Counted from the stretch's first letter, positions 8,875 to 17,854 are shown. The stretch: 32,445 nt of DNA from Catenulispora rubra (GCF_015356825.1 NZ_JAACYW010000119.1:1-32445), one strand, 5' to 3'. Numbers and translations: made by a program. Notes: generated from the sequence alone by a model not told the origin.

Positions 8875-11559
8875 TCACATTCCCCAGTGCACGAACCCGG
8901 CCCACGCCTCGATCTCCGGCGCGCGCTCAGCCTTGAAGCGGTTGCGCAGCGGGGCCGGCATCGACTCCGGCAGCTGCCGGTCGGGATCGAGCATCCACAG
9001 CTGGGCCCGGTGCAACGCTTCCCACGGGGCCGGTGTCTCAGTCCTCAGATAGTGGTGGAACATGAACATCAGCATCGAGGTGTCCTCGTCCGGCACGGCC
9101 CACAGGGTGGAGAGCACCGAGCGGACGCCGCCGGCCAGGAACGCGGTGCCCAGGCTGTAGGCCTCGTCATAGCCGTGGATCGATCGGCCGGTCCGGCAGG
9201 CTGCCAGGACCGCCAGCCCGATGCCGGCGTCGGGGGCGTGCGCCATCAGCTCGATGATCTCCTGGGCCGTCACCTTGCTCTTGTCCGCGAGCATCAGATA
9301 CGAGGTGGCCTCGTCCCCGGTGGTGTCGATGACGCCGTGGCAGGCCAGGTGCAGGACCGCGCCGGGGTGGGTGGCCCCGAGCCAGTCGCGGACCTCCCGC
9401 GCGGTTCCGGCGCCGGCCGGACTCGTCTTGCCGTCGGGGCGCTTTCCGACGTAGCGGCCGTTCGGATAGAAGGTCCGGTGGACGGCGAACGCCTCCAGGC
9501 GCGCCGCGGGCAGCTCCGGCGCTTCGCCGCCGGTGTCCGGGTCGCCCACGACGAGCCCGACCGGCAGCGTGCGCACCGGCCCGGCGTCGGCCGACCGGCA
9601 CAGCATGCGGGCCGAGGCGGCCTGCGAGAACGCCGCGTACTCCAGCGCGTAGCGGCCTTCGCGGTCGCGCGCCGCCTGCCACGGGATCAGCGCGAGTTCG
9701 CCCATCGGGACCAGGACCAGCCGGTGCGGCCGGCCGCTCTCCGGGGCGGGCAGGGTCGGGAGGAACTGCTCGATGATCGGTCCCATCGCCACCCGCCAGG
9801 CCCAGCCGCACAACGTGTCCAGGCTGGCTGTCAGGTCGGCCGCCGGGCTCTGCGGTTGCAGATCGCGGCTCTCGAGGGATTTCATGTACCGCTCGGCGTC
9901 GGTCTCGGAATCGATCTGCAGGTTCGCCAGCCCCAGCGACGCGAGCTGCCCCCGGGCCGGCACCAACACGGCCCAGCCGGGGTGGCCGTGGCCCGCCGGC
10001 AGGAGGTAGACCAGCGCGTCGGCGTCCAGGTCGTGCAGCGCGTACCGGATCTCGGCGATGCTCGGCGGGTCGAGCCGGCTCGAGTCCTGGTCCAGCGCCG
10101 CGAGGACTTCGCCGCGCAGGCTGGCGGGCATCAGCTCCGGCGCGCCCTCGGCGGTGGCCAGGCTCCAGCGCTCGGCCAGGTCCGGCCGCCCGGCTTCGCG
10201 CAGCCGCGGGGCCACGTCCTGGAACTCGGTCGCCGCGAACAGCATCAGGCCGCGGCCGCCGTCCAGGGCCTGGACCGCGTCGCTCAGCCGGCCTTCCAGC
10301 AGGCACATCCGTGCCGCGTCGGCCGCGCTCTGCGCGGCATCGTGGGCGGCGTACTTCGCCGCGCCGATGCCGTCCTGCAGCAGCACCTGCCACGCGGTGC
10401 CGCGCAGCGAGTCCAGCGCGCCCTGCCCGGCCTCGGTGTCGCCGCGGCGCCGCTGGATCCGGGTGAACATGTCGTTGATGTACGACCACTGCGGATGACG
10501 GGGTCCGCCGGCCAGGGTCCGGGCCTCGGTCAGTGCCTCGGCCGCGATCTCGAGGTCGCCCATGGAGTTGGTCAGCTCGTTGCGCCGGATCAGCGCCATG
10601 GCGTAGCCGCCGAGGTGGAGTACCCGCTCGCTGCTGCTGTCCGGCGTCAGCTCCACCGCCGTGCGGAAGTGCTCGACGCCGGCGCTGACCCGGTCGACAC
10701 CGGTCTCCTCCCACGCCCGCAGTGCCAGGCCGCCGGCCGCCGCGTGGCGCACCGCGCGTATGGACGGGGCGGCGTCGGTCCGGGCGGCGAGTTCCTCGGC
10801 GGCGGCGAAGTCGTCGGGGCCGGACTGCGCGGTGTCTCCCGAGACGTCGTTGAGCATCGCGGCCATCGGGCCCATCGCCGCCATCGACTCCTGCAGGCCT
10901 TTGCGGATCGGGTGCTCCGGCGGAAGCTGCGCGACGATCTGCTGGATCTTCATCATCCCCGGCCGGGGGTCACCGCCGGTCTGCTGGACGCGCTGGACAT
11001 CGGCGACGGCCGCGAACAGGTCGGCCAGCAGCGCCGCCTCGGCGTTGCCGGGAAGGATGTCGCGGAACGCCGCCGCGTCCTCGACCAGCCGGTTCGGCAT
11101 CGACGCGTCGCCCTCGTCGGAGGCGACGGTGTCCGACAGCATCCTGCGGGCGACGTCGATGAGCTTGGCCATCATCGGGTCGTCGGCGGCGGACACGGCG
11201 AGCTCTTCGAGTTCGGCCAGGGCCTGGGCCGGCGGCAGGTGCGAGTCGCCGGAGACCGCGGCCACCAGGATGGTCAGCCGCGCCATGGTCCGCATCCGGG
11301 GCCAGCCCGGGTCCCGGGGCGGGTTCTGGTCGGCCAGCAGCAGCAGGCGCTCCAGCTGTGCCGCCTGGGCGCCGCCGTGGTTCAGCATGGCGCCGGGGTC
11401 GGTGCCCGCGCCGAGCCGCAGGGCCATCAGCTTGACCGCCAGCCTCGACCGGTCGCCGGTGTCCAGGGTCAGCCGGTGCAGCGCCTCCACCGCCAGGTTC
11501 CAGTCGCCCTCGCCGGCGATGGCCGCGTAGACCTGGTATCTGTCCGGATCGATCGACAT
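8875..11559 (-). CDS. TPR-CHAT cysteine protease
   Basis: An 894-residue protein. ATG 11559 is chosen over an upstream in-frame extension because AAGGGG lies 6 nt before it and the extension is low-complexity Pro/Arg/Ser. About 500 residues of helical repeats (TPR-like, such as the AVRHAAAGGLALRAWEETG region) precede a C-terminal CHAT domain. The catalytic pair is visible: His741 in HLACHG and Cys788 in LAACRTG. The domain continues with SLGTAFLAGGVRSVLSTLW, typical of the caspase-like CHAT fold. CHAT proteins of this type are thought to be cytoplasmic proteases switched on by a partner through the TPR part, as in TPR-CHAT effectors. The partner here may be the dead CHAT encoded 13 nt downstream, the 82-residue protein upstream, or the NrdG-like enzyme; none of these is proven. 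The gene has its own 232-bp upstream region. Confidence 0.88.
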   Translation of the reverse strand: MSIDPDRYQVYAAIAGEGDWNLAVEALHRLTLDTGDRSRLAVKLMALRLGAGTDPGAMLNHGGAQAAQLERLLLLADQNPPRDPGWPRMRTMARLTILVAAVSGDSHLPPAQALAELEELAVSAADDPMMAKLIDVARRMLSDTVASDEGDASMPNRLVEDAAAFRDILPGNAEAALLADLFAAVADVQRVQQTGGDPRPGMMKIQQIVAQLPPEHPIRKGLQESMAAMGPMAAMLNDVSGDTAQSGPDDFAAAEELAARTDAAPSIRAVRHAAAGGLALRAWEETGVDRVSAGVEHFRTAVELTPDSSSERVLHLGGYAMALIRRNELTNSMGDLEIAAEALTEARTLAGGPRHPQWSYINDMFTRIQRRRGDTEAGQGALDSLRGTAWQVLLQDGIGAAKYAAHDAAQSAADAARMCLLEGRLSDAVQALDGGRGLMLFAATEFQDVAPRLREAGRPDLAERWSLATAEGAPELMPASLRGEVLAALDQDSSRLDPPSIAEIRYALHDLDADALVYLLPAGHGHPGWAVLVPARGQLASLGLANLQIDSETDAERYMKSLESRDLQPQSPAADLTASLDTLCGWAWRVAMGPIIEQFLPTLPAPESGRPHRLVLVPMGELALIPWQAARDREGRYALEYAAFSQAASARMLCRSADAGPVRTLPVGLVVGDPDTGGEAPELPAARLEAFAVHRTFYPNGRYVGKRPDGKTSPAGAGTAREVRDWLGATHPGAVLHLACHGVIDTTGDEATSYLMLADKSKVTAQEIIELMAHAPDAGIGLAVLAACRTGRSIHGYDEAYSLGTAFLAGGVRSVLSTLWAVPDEDTSMLMFMFHHYLRTETPAPWEALHRAQLWMLDPDRQLPESMPAPLRNRFKAERAPEIEAWAGFVHWGM

Positions 11560-11580
11560 GACACACCCCTTGTGGGCTAC

Positions 11581-11588
11581 CTGACGGA
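11581..11588 (-). promoter_or_regulatory. Shared motif copy (TCCGTCAG), 22 nt before CHAT start
   Basis: Plus strand CTGACGGA. It stands 22 nt before ATG 11559, with the ribosome site between it and the start codon, the same arrangement as before the 71-residue peptide (22 nt) and the 442-residue membrane protein (21 nt). Confidence 0.45.
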
Positions 11589-11639
11589 GAACGGATCGGG
11601 CGGATGGCGGACGAACTGGTGGCGGACAAATGGATACGG

Positions 11640-11666
11640 CTGACGGACGGCGCCTGACGGACGGCG
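11640..11666 (-). repeat. Two perfect 13-bp tandem copies of CTGACGGACGGCG
   Basis: The copies start at 11640 and 11654, a 14-bp period. The same 13-mer recurs at 12094. They lie 81-95 nt upstream of the CHAT start codon, among further GGCGGAC-like repeats. A protein-binding site or a leader element are both possible. Confidence 0.6.
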
Positions 11667-11682
11667 GCCGACGGATCGGGCG

Positions 11683-11703
11683 GGCCGGCGTCGAGTGCCG
11701 GCC
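11683..11703 (-). terminator. Hairpin GGCCGGC/GCCGGCC
   Basis: A perfect 7-bp stem with a 7-nt loop, about 90 nt after the stop of the 82-residue gene. It may terminate the caspase transcript, or, if the -10-like box at 11708-11713 is used, form the start of the CHAT mRNA leader. There is no U-run. Confidence 0.35.
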
Positions 11704-11707
11704 GCCC

Positions 11708-11713
11708 ATTATC
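11708..11713 (-). promoter_or_regulatory. Candidate -10 box GATAAT for CHAT gene
   Basis: Minus strand GATAAT matches the TATAAT consensus at five of six bases and stands out in G/C-rich DNA. No clear -35 box is found at 16-18 bp. If it is used, the CHAT mRNA has a leader of about 140 nt that contains all three nearby motif copies. Confidence 0.35.
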
Positions 11714-11791
11714 GTCGACCCCTGATTGACCGGCGCCGGAACACGCCACGGTCCGGCCACCGCGAGGTGACCGGACCGCCGCCGGGCCCGT

Positions 11792-12040
11792 TCAGCCGGA
11801 GGTCTCGCTCGGCCGCGGGTCGATGTCGGCGTCCAGGACCACGCTGGTGACGGTACGCCCGTTGATCAGGATCTCGACCCGGCGCCGCTTCGCGTCCAGC
11901 ACCGCGACCCGCGCGACGGTGCCGTTCTCGAGCGCGGTCTCGATCTGCTTGAAGACGTCGGCCGCGTCCGGTTCCTGGGGCAGGATCCACACCGCACCGT
12001 CGACGGTGATCTGCTTGTCGGTGCTGCTCTGGTCGGTCAT
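11792..12040 (-). CDS. Small 82-residue protein, unknown function
   Basis: ATG at 12040 has a GGAAGG purine run about 14 nt upstream, somewhat far. The sequence starts polar (MTDQSSTDKQ). It then suggests strand (ITVDGAVWILP), helix (AADVFKQIETALENG) and two or three strands (RVAVLDAKRR, RVEILINGRTVTSVVLD), i.e. a compact beta-alpha-beta-beta unit. No cysteines, membrane segment or known motif are seen. It sits between the caspase gene (68 nt after its stop) and the CHAT protease gene on the same strand. Small constant components of this kind often accompany CHAT/caspase effectors, so a role as adaptor or inhibitor is possible, but I do not recognise the family. Confidence 0.7.
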   Translation of the reverse strand: MTDQSSTDKQITVDGAVWILPQEPDAADVFKQIETALENGTVARVAVLDAKRRRVEILINGRTVTSVVLDADIDPRPSETSG

Positions 12041-12093
12041 CTCTGGGGTTTTCCTTCCATTGGGATGTTCGCGATCCCCCGTCCGCCGGGTAC

Positions 12094-12106
12094 CTGACGG
12101 ACGGCG
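12094..12106 (-). promoter_or_regulatory. Shared motif copy CTGACGGACGGCG between caspase and 82-residue gene
   Basis: Identical over 13 bp to the two copies at 11640 and 11654. It lies 54 nt before ATG 12040, just after the caspase stop codon, so the small gene may have separate control. Confidence 0.5.
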
Positions 12107-12108
12107 TC

Positions 12109-14778
12109 TCAGGACACGTCGTCGATGCTGTACGCGAAGGAGAAGTCCTGGACCCGCCGCACGCCCTCGCCGGGGTGGCGCCCGAGCCCGAACGCCTCGC
12201 CGGCGAGCGTCGAGCCGCGGTACAGCCCGATGACGTCGTTGACCGTGCCGCGCAGCAGCCGGTAGGCGACGTTGACCACGATCGCCCCGACGCCCACCAT
12301 GGCCGCCGCCGCGGCGGCGTAGGGCAGGCCGCTCAGCGCCCCGCCGGCCTTCGCCAGCGCCTCCTGCATCTCGAACGTGGCGACCTCGTCGCTGAGCAGC
12401 TCGCCGAGGTCCACGGCGCCGTCGCTGTCCCGGGACACCCACAGCGCGATGTCGAGGTAGTCCACCACCGGGCCGTGGAAGACCAGCATCCGGTCCAGCG
12501 GCAGCGGCTCACCGTCCCGGATGCGCGAGAACCGCTGGGTCCGCGCCCGGAACGCCGGATGCGGGGAGTCCTCCGCCCCGGTCAGCACGATCGCGTCGAC
12601 CCGGACGTCGGCACCGCCGAACCGGGCCCGGGTGCGGTGGATCACCAGCTCGTCCAGCCGGACCGCCACCGCGCTCGGCACCTCGGCGACCGGTGCCGTG
12701 CCGCGCGGTACCGGGCCCGACCCCGGGTCCGTCCCGAGCGGGCCCACTCCCTGCGGGCCGGCCGGCCGCACGTCGGTCGGAAGCAGGCCGGTGGGACGCA
12801 GGCCGGTCGGACGCAGGCCGGTCGGCTGCGGGACATCCGTCTCGTCGAGCAGGAAGCTGTCGGCGCCGTCGGCCGGTTCGAGCGTGAACTCGATCTTCCG
12901 GACGTCGTAGCCGCTGCCGGCCCCTTCGGTGCCGCGCAGATCGCGGGTGTTCCCGCTCGCGATCTGGTCCACCAGCTTGGTCAGCGGCGAGACGCGGCTC
13001 TTGCGCGTGATCCCCGGCTGGTTCAGCGCGCGGAAGTCCTGCGGCTGCGACGTCACGAAGATGAGCACGGTCTCGTCCCGGGCGTGTAGCGGGTCGAGCC
13101 CGCTCGGCCAGTCCAGCGAGACTCCTTCCAGAACACCCGGCAGCTGCTCGTAGCCGAACACGTACTCCTGCTGGTACTCGCGCGACAGTCGGCAGCCGCT
13201 CGGGTCGACGTTTGTCAGAACGGTGACACGCCCGGTGACGCCGATGTCCAAGAGCGTCACGTACACGGGGGTGTCGCCGTCGTTGCGGACGCTGATGTAG
13301 ATCTTCTGGCCGGCCCGGACGGTCTCGCCGAAATCGCGCAGGGGTCGGCGCTGTCCGTTCTCCACCAGGCCCCATTCACACGTGACCTTCGCGTTGATGG
13401 CCCAGCGGGTGTCGGAGTCCAGGTTGCGCAGCGCTTCGGCCCGGGCCAGCGTCTCCAGGTTGCCGACCGCCTTGGCGAGGCTGCCCGCTCCGCCGGGCCC
13501 CGGAGGGTGCAGCGGGCCGATACGGTCGGCCACCGTCACGGCGTCGTCGTTGTCGATCAGCAGCCGCGCACCCCACGGCTCGTCGTCCTTGGCCTTCCGG
13601 ACCAGGGTCGAGCGCTTCAGCGCCTTGTCCAGCTCCGCGTTGTTCAGCTCCGTACCGTTCGGCACGTCCGCCGGTACCGACACCACGAGCTTGGGCGCGC
13701 TCGCCGTGATCCGGTGGGCCCGCGCGTCGGCCGGGATGGTGAGGACCCCGGGGGCGAGGGTGACCGGTCCCTGCGCGGAAAACGGTCCGGCCACGTCGAC
13801 CGTCAGATCACCGAGTTTGTGGTCGGACGGCGTCAGAATCTCGAAGACGTCGCCCTCGCGCACACTGAGCAGGGGCGCACACTCCAGCTGCAGGCGGCCG
13901 TCGTCGGTGTTCGTGACCGGGAGCGACCCGAGGTGGTCGTCCTCCTTGGTCTGGAACAGCAGCCGGCGCGCCGGGCCCTCGGCCTCCGGACGCTGGCCGC
14001 CCACCAGGCAGGAGATCCGGAAGCGGACGCCGTCGAGCAGCGTCGCCCAGCTGACCTGTTCCGTTCCCGCCGCGCGCAGGGCCATCGTGAGGGCTTCGGT
14101 CAACATCCCGATCTGCTTGCCGCCCACACCGGGGTATTCGAAGGCCAGCTCATTCGGCGCGCAGGCCACGATCCGCACGGCGTCGGGATTGCCGATGGAA
14201 CGCATCAGTTGGGAGCGCAGCCCCTCGGACTCCATGCGCTTGATGTGCGCGCTCAGTTCTTCGTAGCTGGTCACGTGGTCGGTGGTGACCTTACGTCGGA
14301 ACGGCACCCGCGATGCGTGTCCGGAATGACAGCAGTCGAAGATGCTGACCACGTTGTCAGTCCGCTGAGTCAGGCGGGCCTGCAGGACCGACAGCTCCAC
14401 CGAGGTGATGCCGCGGAAATCGCCCGGCCCGGACTCGTTGAAGTCGTAGGGCACGATGAACTGCAGGTCCATCGGGCCCGGACGGGACGCCGGCCCGGGC
14501 CCGGGCCCCGGTCCCGGCCCCGCGGTCGGCGGTGGCAGGGCGCGCCCGCCGTGCCCGCTGTAGTAGACCACTGACGGCTCCCCGGGAACGGCCAACTCGA
14601 TCAGGTGCTCGTAGGCGGCCAGGATCGCGGCCCGGGTCGCGTCCTTCCCGGTCAGCGTGAACGCGGGCTCCACGGTCAGACCGCGGGCGATCAGCGCGTC
14701 CTTCATCGCCGCGATGTCGTTGTCGACACCGGTGAGGGTCTCCACGGCGCCGCCGATCAGCAGTGCTCTTCCAGGCAT
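12109..14778 (-). CDS. Caspase-family protease with DUF4384-like domain and C-terminal membrane segment
   Basis: An 889-residue protein; ATG 14778 has GGAG 5 nt upstream. The N-terminal caspase (C14) domain starts RALLIGGAVETLTGVDNDI and carries the catalytic pair His76 (YYSGHGG) and Cys150 (DCCHSG). A GPGPGPGPGP linker lies inside the domain at about residues 90-100, between these residues. Around residues 470-560 a DUF4384-like segment is seen (GQKIYISVRNDGDTPVYV, then GRVTVLTN). A repeated PTGLR linker precedes a beta-rich domain. Near the end a hydrophobic span (PYAAAAAAMVGVGAIVVNVAY) looks transmembrane, followed by a short, well-ordered tail. Such proteins are predicted execution proteases; here the membrane tether suggests action at the cell envelope. 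Neighbours are LAL regulator 1 upstream and the 82-residue gene downstream. Confidence 0.88.
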   Translation of the reverse strand: MPGRALLIGGAVETLTGVDNDIAAMKDALIARGLTVEPAFTLTGKDATRAAILAAYEHLIELAVPGEPSVVYYSGHGGRALPPPTAGPGPGPGPGPASRPGPMDLQFIVPYDFNESGPGDFRGITSVELSVLQARLTQRTDNVVSIFDCCHSGHASRVPFRRKVTTDHVTSYEELSAHIKRMESEGLRSQLMRSIGNPDAVRIVACAPNELAFEYPGVGGKQIGMLTEALTMALRAAGTEQVSWATLLDGVRFRISCLVGGQRPEAEGPARRLLFQTKEDDHLGSLPVTNTDDGRLQLECAPLLSVREGDVFEILTPSDHKLGDLTVDVAGPFSAQGPVTLAPGVLTIPADARAHRITASAPKLVVSVPADVPNGTELNNAELDKALKRSTLVRKAKDDEPWGARLLIDNDDAVTVADRIGPLHPPGPGGAGSLAKAVGNLETLARAEALRNLDSDTRWAINAKVTCEWGLVENGQRRPLRDFGETVRAGQKIYISVRNDGDTPVYVTLLDIGVTGRVTVLTNVDPSGCRLSREYQQEYVFGYEQLPGVLEGVSLDWPSGLDPLHARDETVLIFVTSQPQDFRALNQPGITRKSRVSPLTKLVDQIASGNTRDLRGTEGAGSGYDVRKIEFTLEPADGADSFLLDETDVPQPTGLRPTGLRPTGLLPTDVRPAGPQGVGPLGTDPGSGPVPRGTAPVAEVPSAVAVRLDELVIHRTRARFGGADVRVDAIVLTGAEDSPHPAFRARTQRFSRIRDGEPLPLDRMLVFHGPVVDYLDIALWVSRDSDGAVDLGELLSDEVATFEMQEALAKAGGALSGLPYAAAAAAMVGVGAIVVNVAYRLLRGTVNDVIGLYRGSTLAGEAFGLGRHPGEGVRRVQDFSFAYSIDDVS
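12783..12835 (-). repeat. 15-bp class tandem repeat coding PTGLR units
   Basis: About three to four copies of a unit containing GGACGCAGGCCGGT encode RPTGLRPTGL-type repeats in the caspase protein. It is a linker expansion, in frame. Confidence 0.7.
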
Positions 14779-14820
14779 GGCGTCTCCTATGTCGCGTACG
14801 GAAATGAACGAGTCCGTGGT

Positions 14821-14844
14821 CGGGCCCGGTGTGCCCCGGGCCCG
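14821..14844 (-). terminator. Hairpin after LAL regulator 1
   Basis: CGGGCCCGG and CCGGGCCCG form a perfect 9-bp stem with a 6-nt loop, 17 nt beyond the stop codon of the regulator gene. No U-run follows, as is common in actinobacterial terminators. The caspase start is 43 nt further on. Confidence 0.55.
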
Positions 14845-14860
14845 TCGGCGGTTCGGTGAG

Positions 14861-17854
14861 TCAGTCGGTGGTCGGCGCCGGCCCCGGGGGATCTTCGAAG
14901 AGGCGTTCCTGGTAGGCCTTTTTGATCGCCGCGGCTCGGTTCGGGACGCCGAGTTTGGGATAGATGCGATGGACGTGGGTCGCGACCGTCGTCTCCACGA
15001 TGGTGAGCGCCTTGGCGATCTCGTGGTTGGTGGCGGATTCCATGGCCAGCAGCCGGTAGATCTGCCATTCGCGGTTCGTCAAGCCATAGGGCGGTTTGGT
15101 CCGCCCTGGCGTTGTCACCGACACCACGGTCAGATTCTCCGCCGCGGTCTTCAGCGGCTCGGCCCCCAACCGCATCGCCGTCTCGACCGCCTCCTCCATC
15201 GCGGCGGCCGCAGCCTCCGCGTCTCCGGCGGCCAGGCCGGCGGCGGCCTGCCTCCATCGTGCATAAGCGGTCGGATACGGACGGCCGATCTCGCCCCAGG
15301 TCTTCGCGACGTCGTCCCACATCGGGACCGAGTCGTCGCCGAGCACCCGGTGATACTCGGCCTGACACAGCTGAAGCAGAATCTGGACCTCGAGGTTCTC
15401 GGCGCTGGTGGCGGCCTGCTGTTCGGCGGCGGCGATCAGCTCCGTGCCGAGCGCGGCGGCGTCGGAGGTCTGCGCCCCCTCCTTCGCAGCTCTCGCGGCC
15501 CGGTCCGCCGCAGCCCGCAGTCCGACCGAGTACAAGCGCAGACGCACAAGAACATTCTCGGTGTCCGCGACAGCGCCCAAACCCCGGTGCACCGCGTCCA
15601 GGGCCCGGGACGGCTGCTCCTTCCAGCACCACAGCTCCGCCTCGCACGTGTACAGCGCGGCGACGAACCGCGGATCGCTGATCCGCTGGTCGCTGACCTC
15701 GGCCATCAGGAGCTCGGCTTCGTCGTACTGCCCGCGGGCGACGTCGAACTCGGCGACGGTGAGCCGCAGATAAGCGCTCTGCTCCACCCGCGGCCGGCCG
15801 GCCATCGCCTGCTCCAGCACCTCGGCCGCCTCGTCCCACCGGCCCAGCTGCATCAGCGAGGCACCGGCGTTGTTCGCCAGGACGATTGCCAACCGTAGTT
15901 CGGCCAGACCGAGCGCGTGGGCCCGCCGCAGGCCGTCCCGCGCCGCCTTGACCGAGCCGTCCAGGTCTCCGGTCAGCTCCAGCGCCACGGCGAGATTGCC
16001 GTACGCGCGCAGCAGATCCTCCAAGTGGTCTTCCTGGTCGGCCAGCGCCACCGCCTGCCGCAACCGGGGCTCGCCCTCCTGGCCGCGCCCGAGCATCGCC
16101 AGAGCCAGGCCCGCGGCGTTGAGCGCACGGCCCTTGGCGCCGGCGTCGCCTATGGTCTCGGCCAGCGTGACCGCCTGCTCGGACCGGTCCAGCGCGGCCT
16201 GGTAGAAGCCGAGGTTGATCTCCGCCATCGCCAGCCCGACCAGCGCCCGGGCATGGGCCGCACCGTCGGGCGCCGACGCCTCCAGCAGCCGTACCGCCTC
16301 GGAGTAGGCGGCCCGGCCCTCGACGATCGCGCCGGCCTCCCAGTGGTAGCTGCCGAGGCGCTCGTAGAGCTCACCGAGCCGGCACGGATCATCCTGGGCT
16401 GAGACGGCGTCGATCGCCTTCTGCACACGCGCGACAGCCTGGGCCACGTGGCCGGCCCAGCGGGAGGCCACCGCGGCGTCGGCGAGAAGCTGCTGGCGGG
16501 AGTAGCCCGCAGAGGCCTCCGGATCCGGCACCTTGGTCCACAGCTCGTCAAGCACCCGCCCGAACTGGCTCTCCGCCTCGTAGAACGCCCGCACCCCCAT
16601 CGTCGCCTCACCCGCATGCACCGCCGTGGCCAACGCCTCGGCACGGTGGTCGGTGTGGAACCAGTGGTGCGCCAACTCGACCGCGGCACTCCAGCCGTGG
16701 GTCAAACCCAGCGCCACATCAGCGGTCAGCGCCTCAGCCATCTTCGTGTGCAGCCGGCGGCGCTCGCCGATGCCCATCTGCTGGTAGACGGCCTCGCTGA
16801 GCAGCGCGTGCTGGATGGCGTAGGACTCGTCGGCCGGGTTCAGGACCAGCATGCCCAGGCTGCGGCACTCGCGCAGGGCACTGTCGAGCACGTCGTCCGG
16901 CAGCCCGCACACCGCTTCCAACAGCCGGTCGTCCAACCGCCGGGCCGCTGCCGCCGCGACCTGCATGACGCGCCGGGCCGGTTCGCTGAGCGTGAGAATC
17001 CGCGCCAGCATCAGCTCATTGAGTGACTCAGGAACGCGGTGCGCGTTCGGATCAGTGAGCGCGCCGGAGAGCACCAGCTGCTCCGCGAAATAGGCGTTGC
17101 CGCCGGACAACTCGTAGCAGCGGCGCGCCAGGTCCCGGTCCGGCGGCGTGGCCGGATCGGGGGAGAGCTCGCCGATGAACTTCCTGAGGTCGCGCTCGTC
17201 GAAGGAGGGCAGCGCCACCGGATGGACGTGCCGGATGAAGTCCGGTTCCGCCAGCAGCACCCGCAGCGAGTGCCCGGGCGCCAGTACCGACCGATGGCTG
17301 CACACCAGCAGCGCCCGCTCGCTCGACAGCCTGCGGGCCAGGAACGAGACCAGGTCCAGCGTCGACTGGTCGGCCCAGTGCATGTCCTCGAAGACCAGAA
17401 CCACCGGCGCGCTCTGCCCCAGGTGTTCCAGCATCCTGAGAACCGCGCCGAAGACCCGCAGCTGCCCGGAGCCGGACGGCGCGACGTCCGGGGCGGCGAC
17501 GACCGCCGTCCCGGTGAAGTCGGAGACCAGGTGCGCCAGATCGTCCCAGGTGGTGTCGGAGACCGCGGCCCGGATCTCGGGCTCGCCGCGCTCGCGCACC
17601 AGCATCCGCAACGACTCCACCAGCGGCGCGTAGGGGATCAGGCCGCCGCCGAGCTCGATGCACGCTCCGCGCAGCACGTGGGCCCCGTGGTCCTTCTCCG
17701 CGCGCGCGGCGAACTGCGCCAGCAGCCGGCTCTTGCCGACGCCGGCCTCGCCGCCCAGCACCACCGTGCCGGCCCGCCCGTCGGCCGCCTTGTCGAGCAG
17801 GCCCCGCAGCTGCTGGAGTTCATGGTCGCGTCCGACGAATCGTTCGGCCGTCAT
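14861..17854 (-). CDS. LAL-type (large ATP-binding LuxR) transcription regulator 1
   Basis: A 997-residue protein starting MTAERFVGRDHELQQL. Domain order is an AAA/STAND ATPase with Walker A GGEAGVGKS (34-42) and Walker B VVLVFEDMHWAD, a long helical TPR-like middle, and a C-terminal LuxR helix-turn-helix (LTNREWQIYRLLA... EIAKALTIVETTVATHVHRI). LAL proteins bind ATP and an inducer or partner and then activate transcription. The frame stays open up to ATG 17995, which overlaps the stop of the 71-residue gene by ATGA. I prefer 17854 because the conserved domain begins there and the 47 extra residues look unstructured, but no ribosome site is visible before 17854, so the start is uncertain. A hairpin follows the stop. 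Confidence 0.88.
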   Translation of the reverse strand: MTAERFVGRDHELQQLRGLLDKAADGRAGTVVLGGEAGVGKSRLLAQFAARAEKDHGAHVLRGACIELGGGLIPYAPLVESLRMLVRERGEPEIRAAVSDTTWDDLAHLVSDFTGTAVVAAPDVAPSGSGQLRVFGAVLRMLEHLGQSAPVVLVFEDMHWADQSTLDLVSFLARRLSSERALLVCSHRSVLAPGHSLRVLLAEPDFIRHVHPVALPSFDERDLRKFIGELSPDPATPPDRDLARRCYELSGGNAYFAEQLVLSGALTDPNAHRVPESLNELMLARILTLSEPARRVMQVAAAAARRLDDRLLEAVCGLPDDVLDSALRECRSLGMLVLNPADESYAIQHALLSEAVYQQMGIGERRRLHTKMAEALTADVALGLTHGWSAAVELAHHWFHTDHRAEALATAVHAGEATMGVRAFYEAESQFGRVLDELWTKVPDPEASAGYSRQQLLADAAVASRWAGHVAQAVARVQKAIDAVSAQDDPCRLGELYERLGSYHWEAGAIVEGRAAYSEAVRLLEASAPDGAAHARALVGLAMAEINLGFYQAALDRSEQAVTLAETIGDAGAKGRALNAAGLALAMLGRGQEGEPRLRQAVALADQEDHLEDLLRAYGNLAVALELTGDLDGSVKAARDGLRRAHALGLAELRLAIVLANNAGASLMQLGRWDEAAEVLEQAMAGRPRVEQSAYLRLTVAEFDVARGQYDEAELLMAEVSDQRISDPRFVAALYTCEAELWCWKEQPSRALDAVHRGLGAVADTENVLVRLRLYSVGLRAAADRAARAAKEGAQTSDAAALGTELIAAAEQQAATSAENLEVQILLQLCQAEYHRVLGDDSVPMWDDVAKTWGEIGRPYPTAYARWRQAAAGLAAGDAEAAAAAMEEAVETAMRLGAEPLKTAAENLTVVSVTTPGRTKPPYGLTNREWQIYRLLAMESATNHEIAKALTIVETTVATHVHRIYPKLGVPNRAAAIKKAYQERLFEDPPGPAPTTD

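Noticed and set aside
8707..11643. Long plus-strand open frame opposite the CHAT gene
   Set aside because: Antisense shadow caused by G/C-rich third positions; no domain pattern.
11581..11662. ECF-sigma promoter reading of the CCGTCAG motif as a -10 box
   Set aside because: No GGAAC/AAC-type -35 found 16-17 bp upstream of the copies examined.
11560..11760. N-terminal extension of the CHAT protease frame
   Set aside because: Pro/Arg/Ser low-complexity product built from intergenic repeats; ATG 11559 has the ribosome site.
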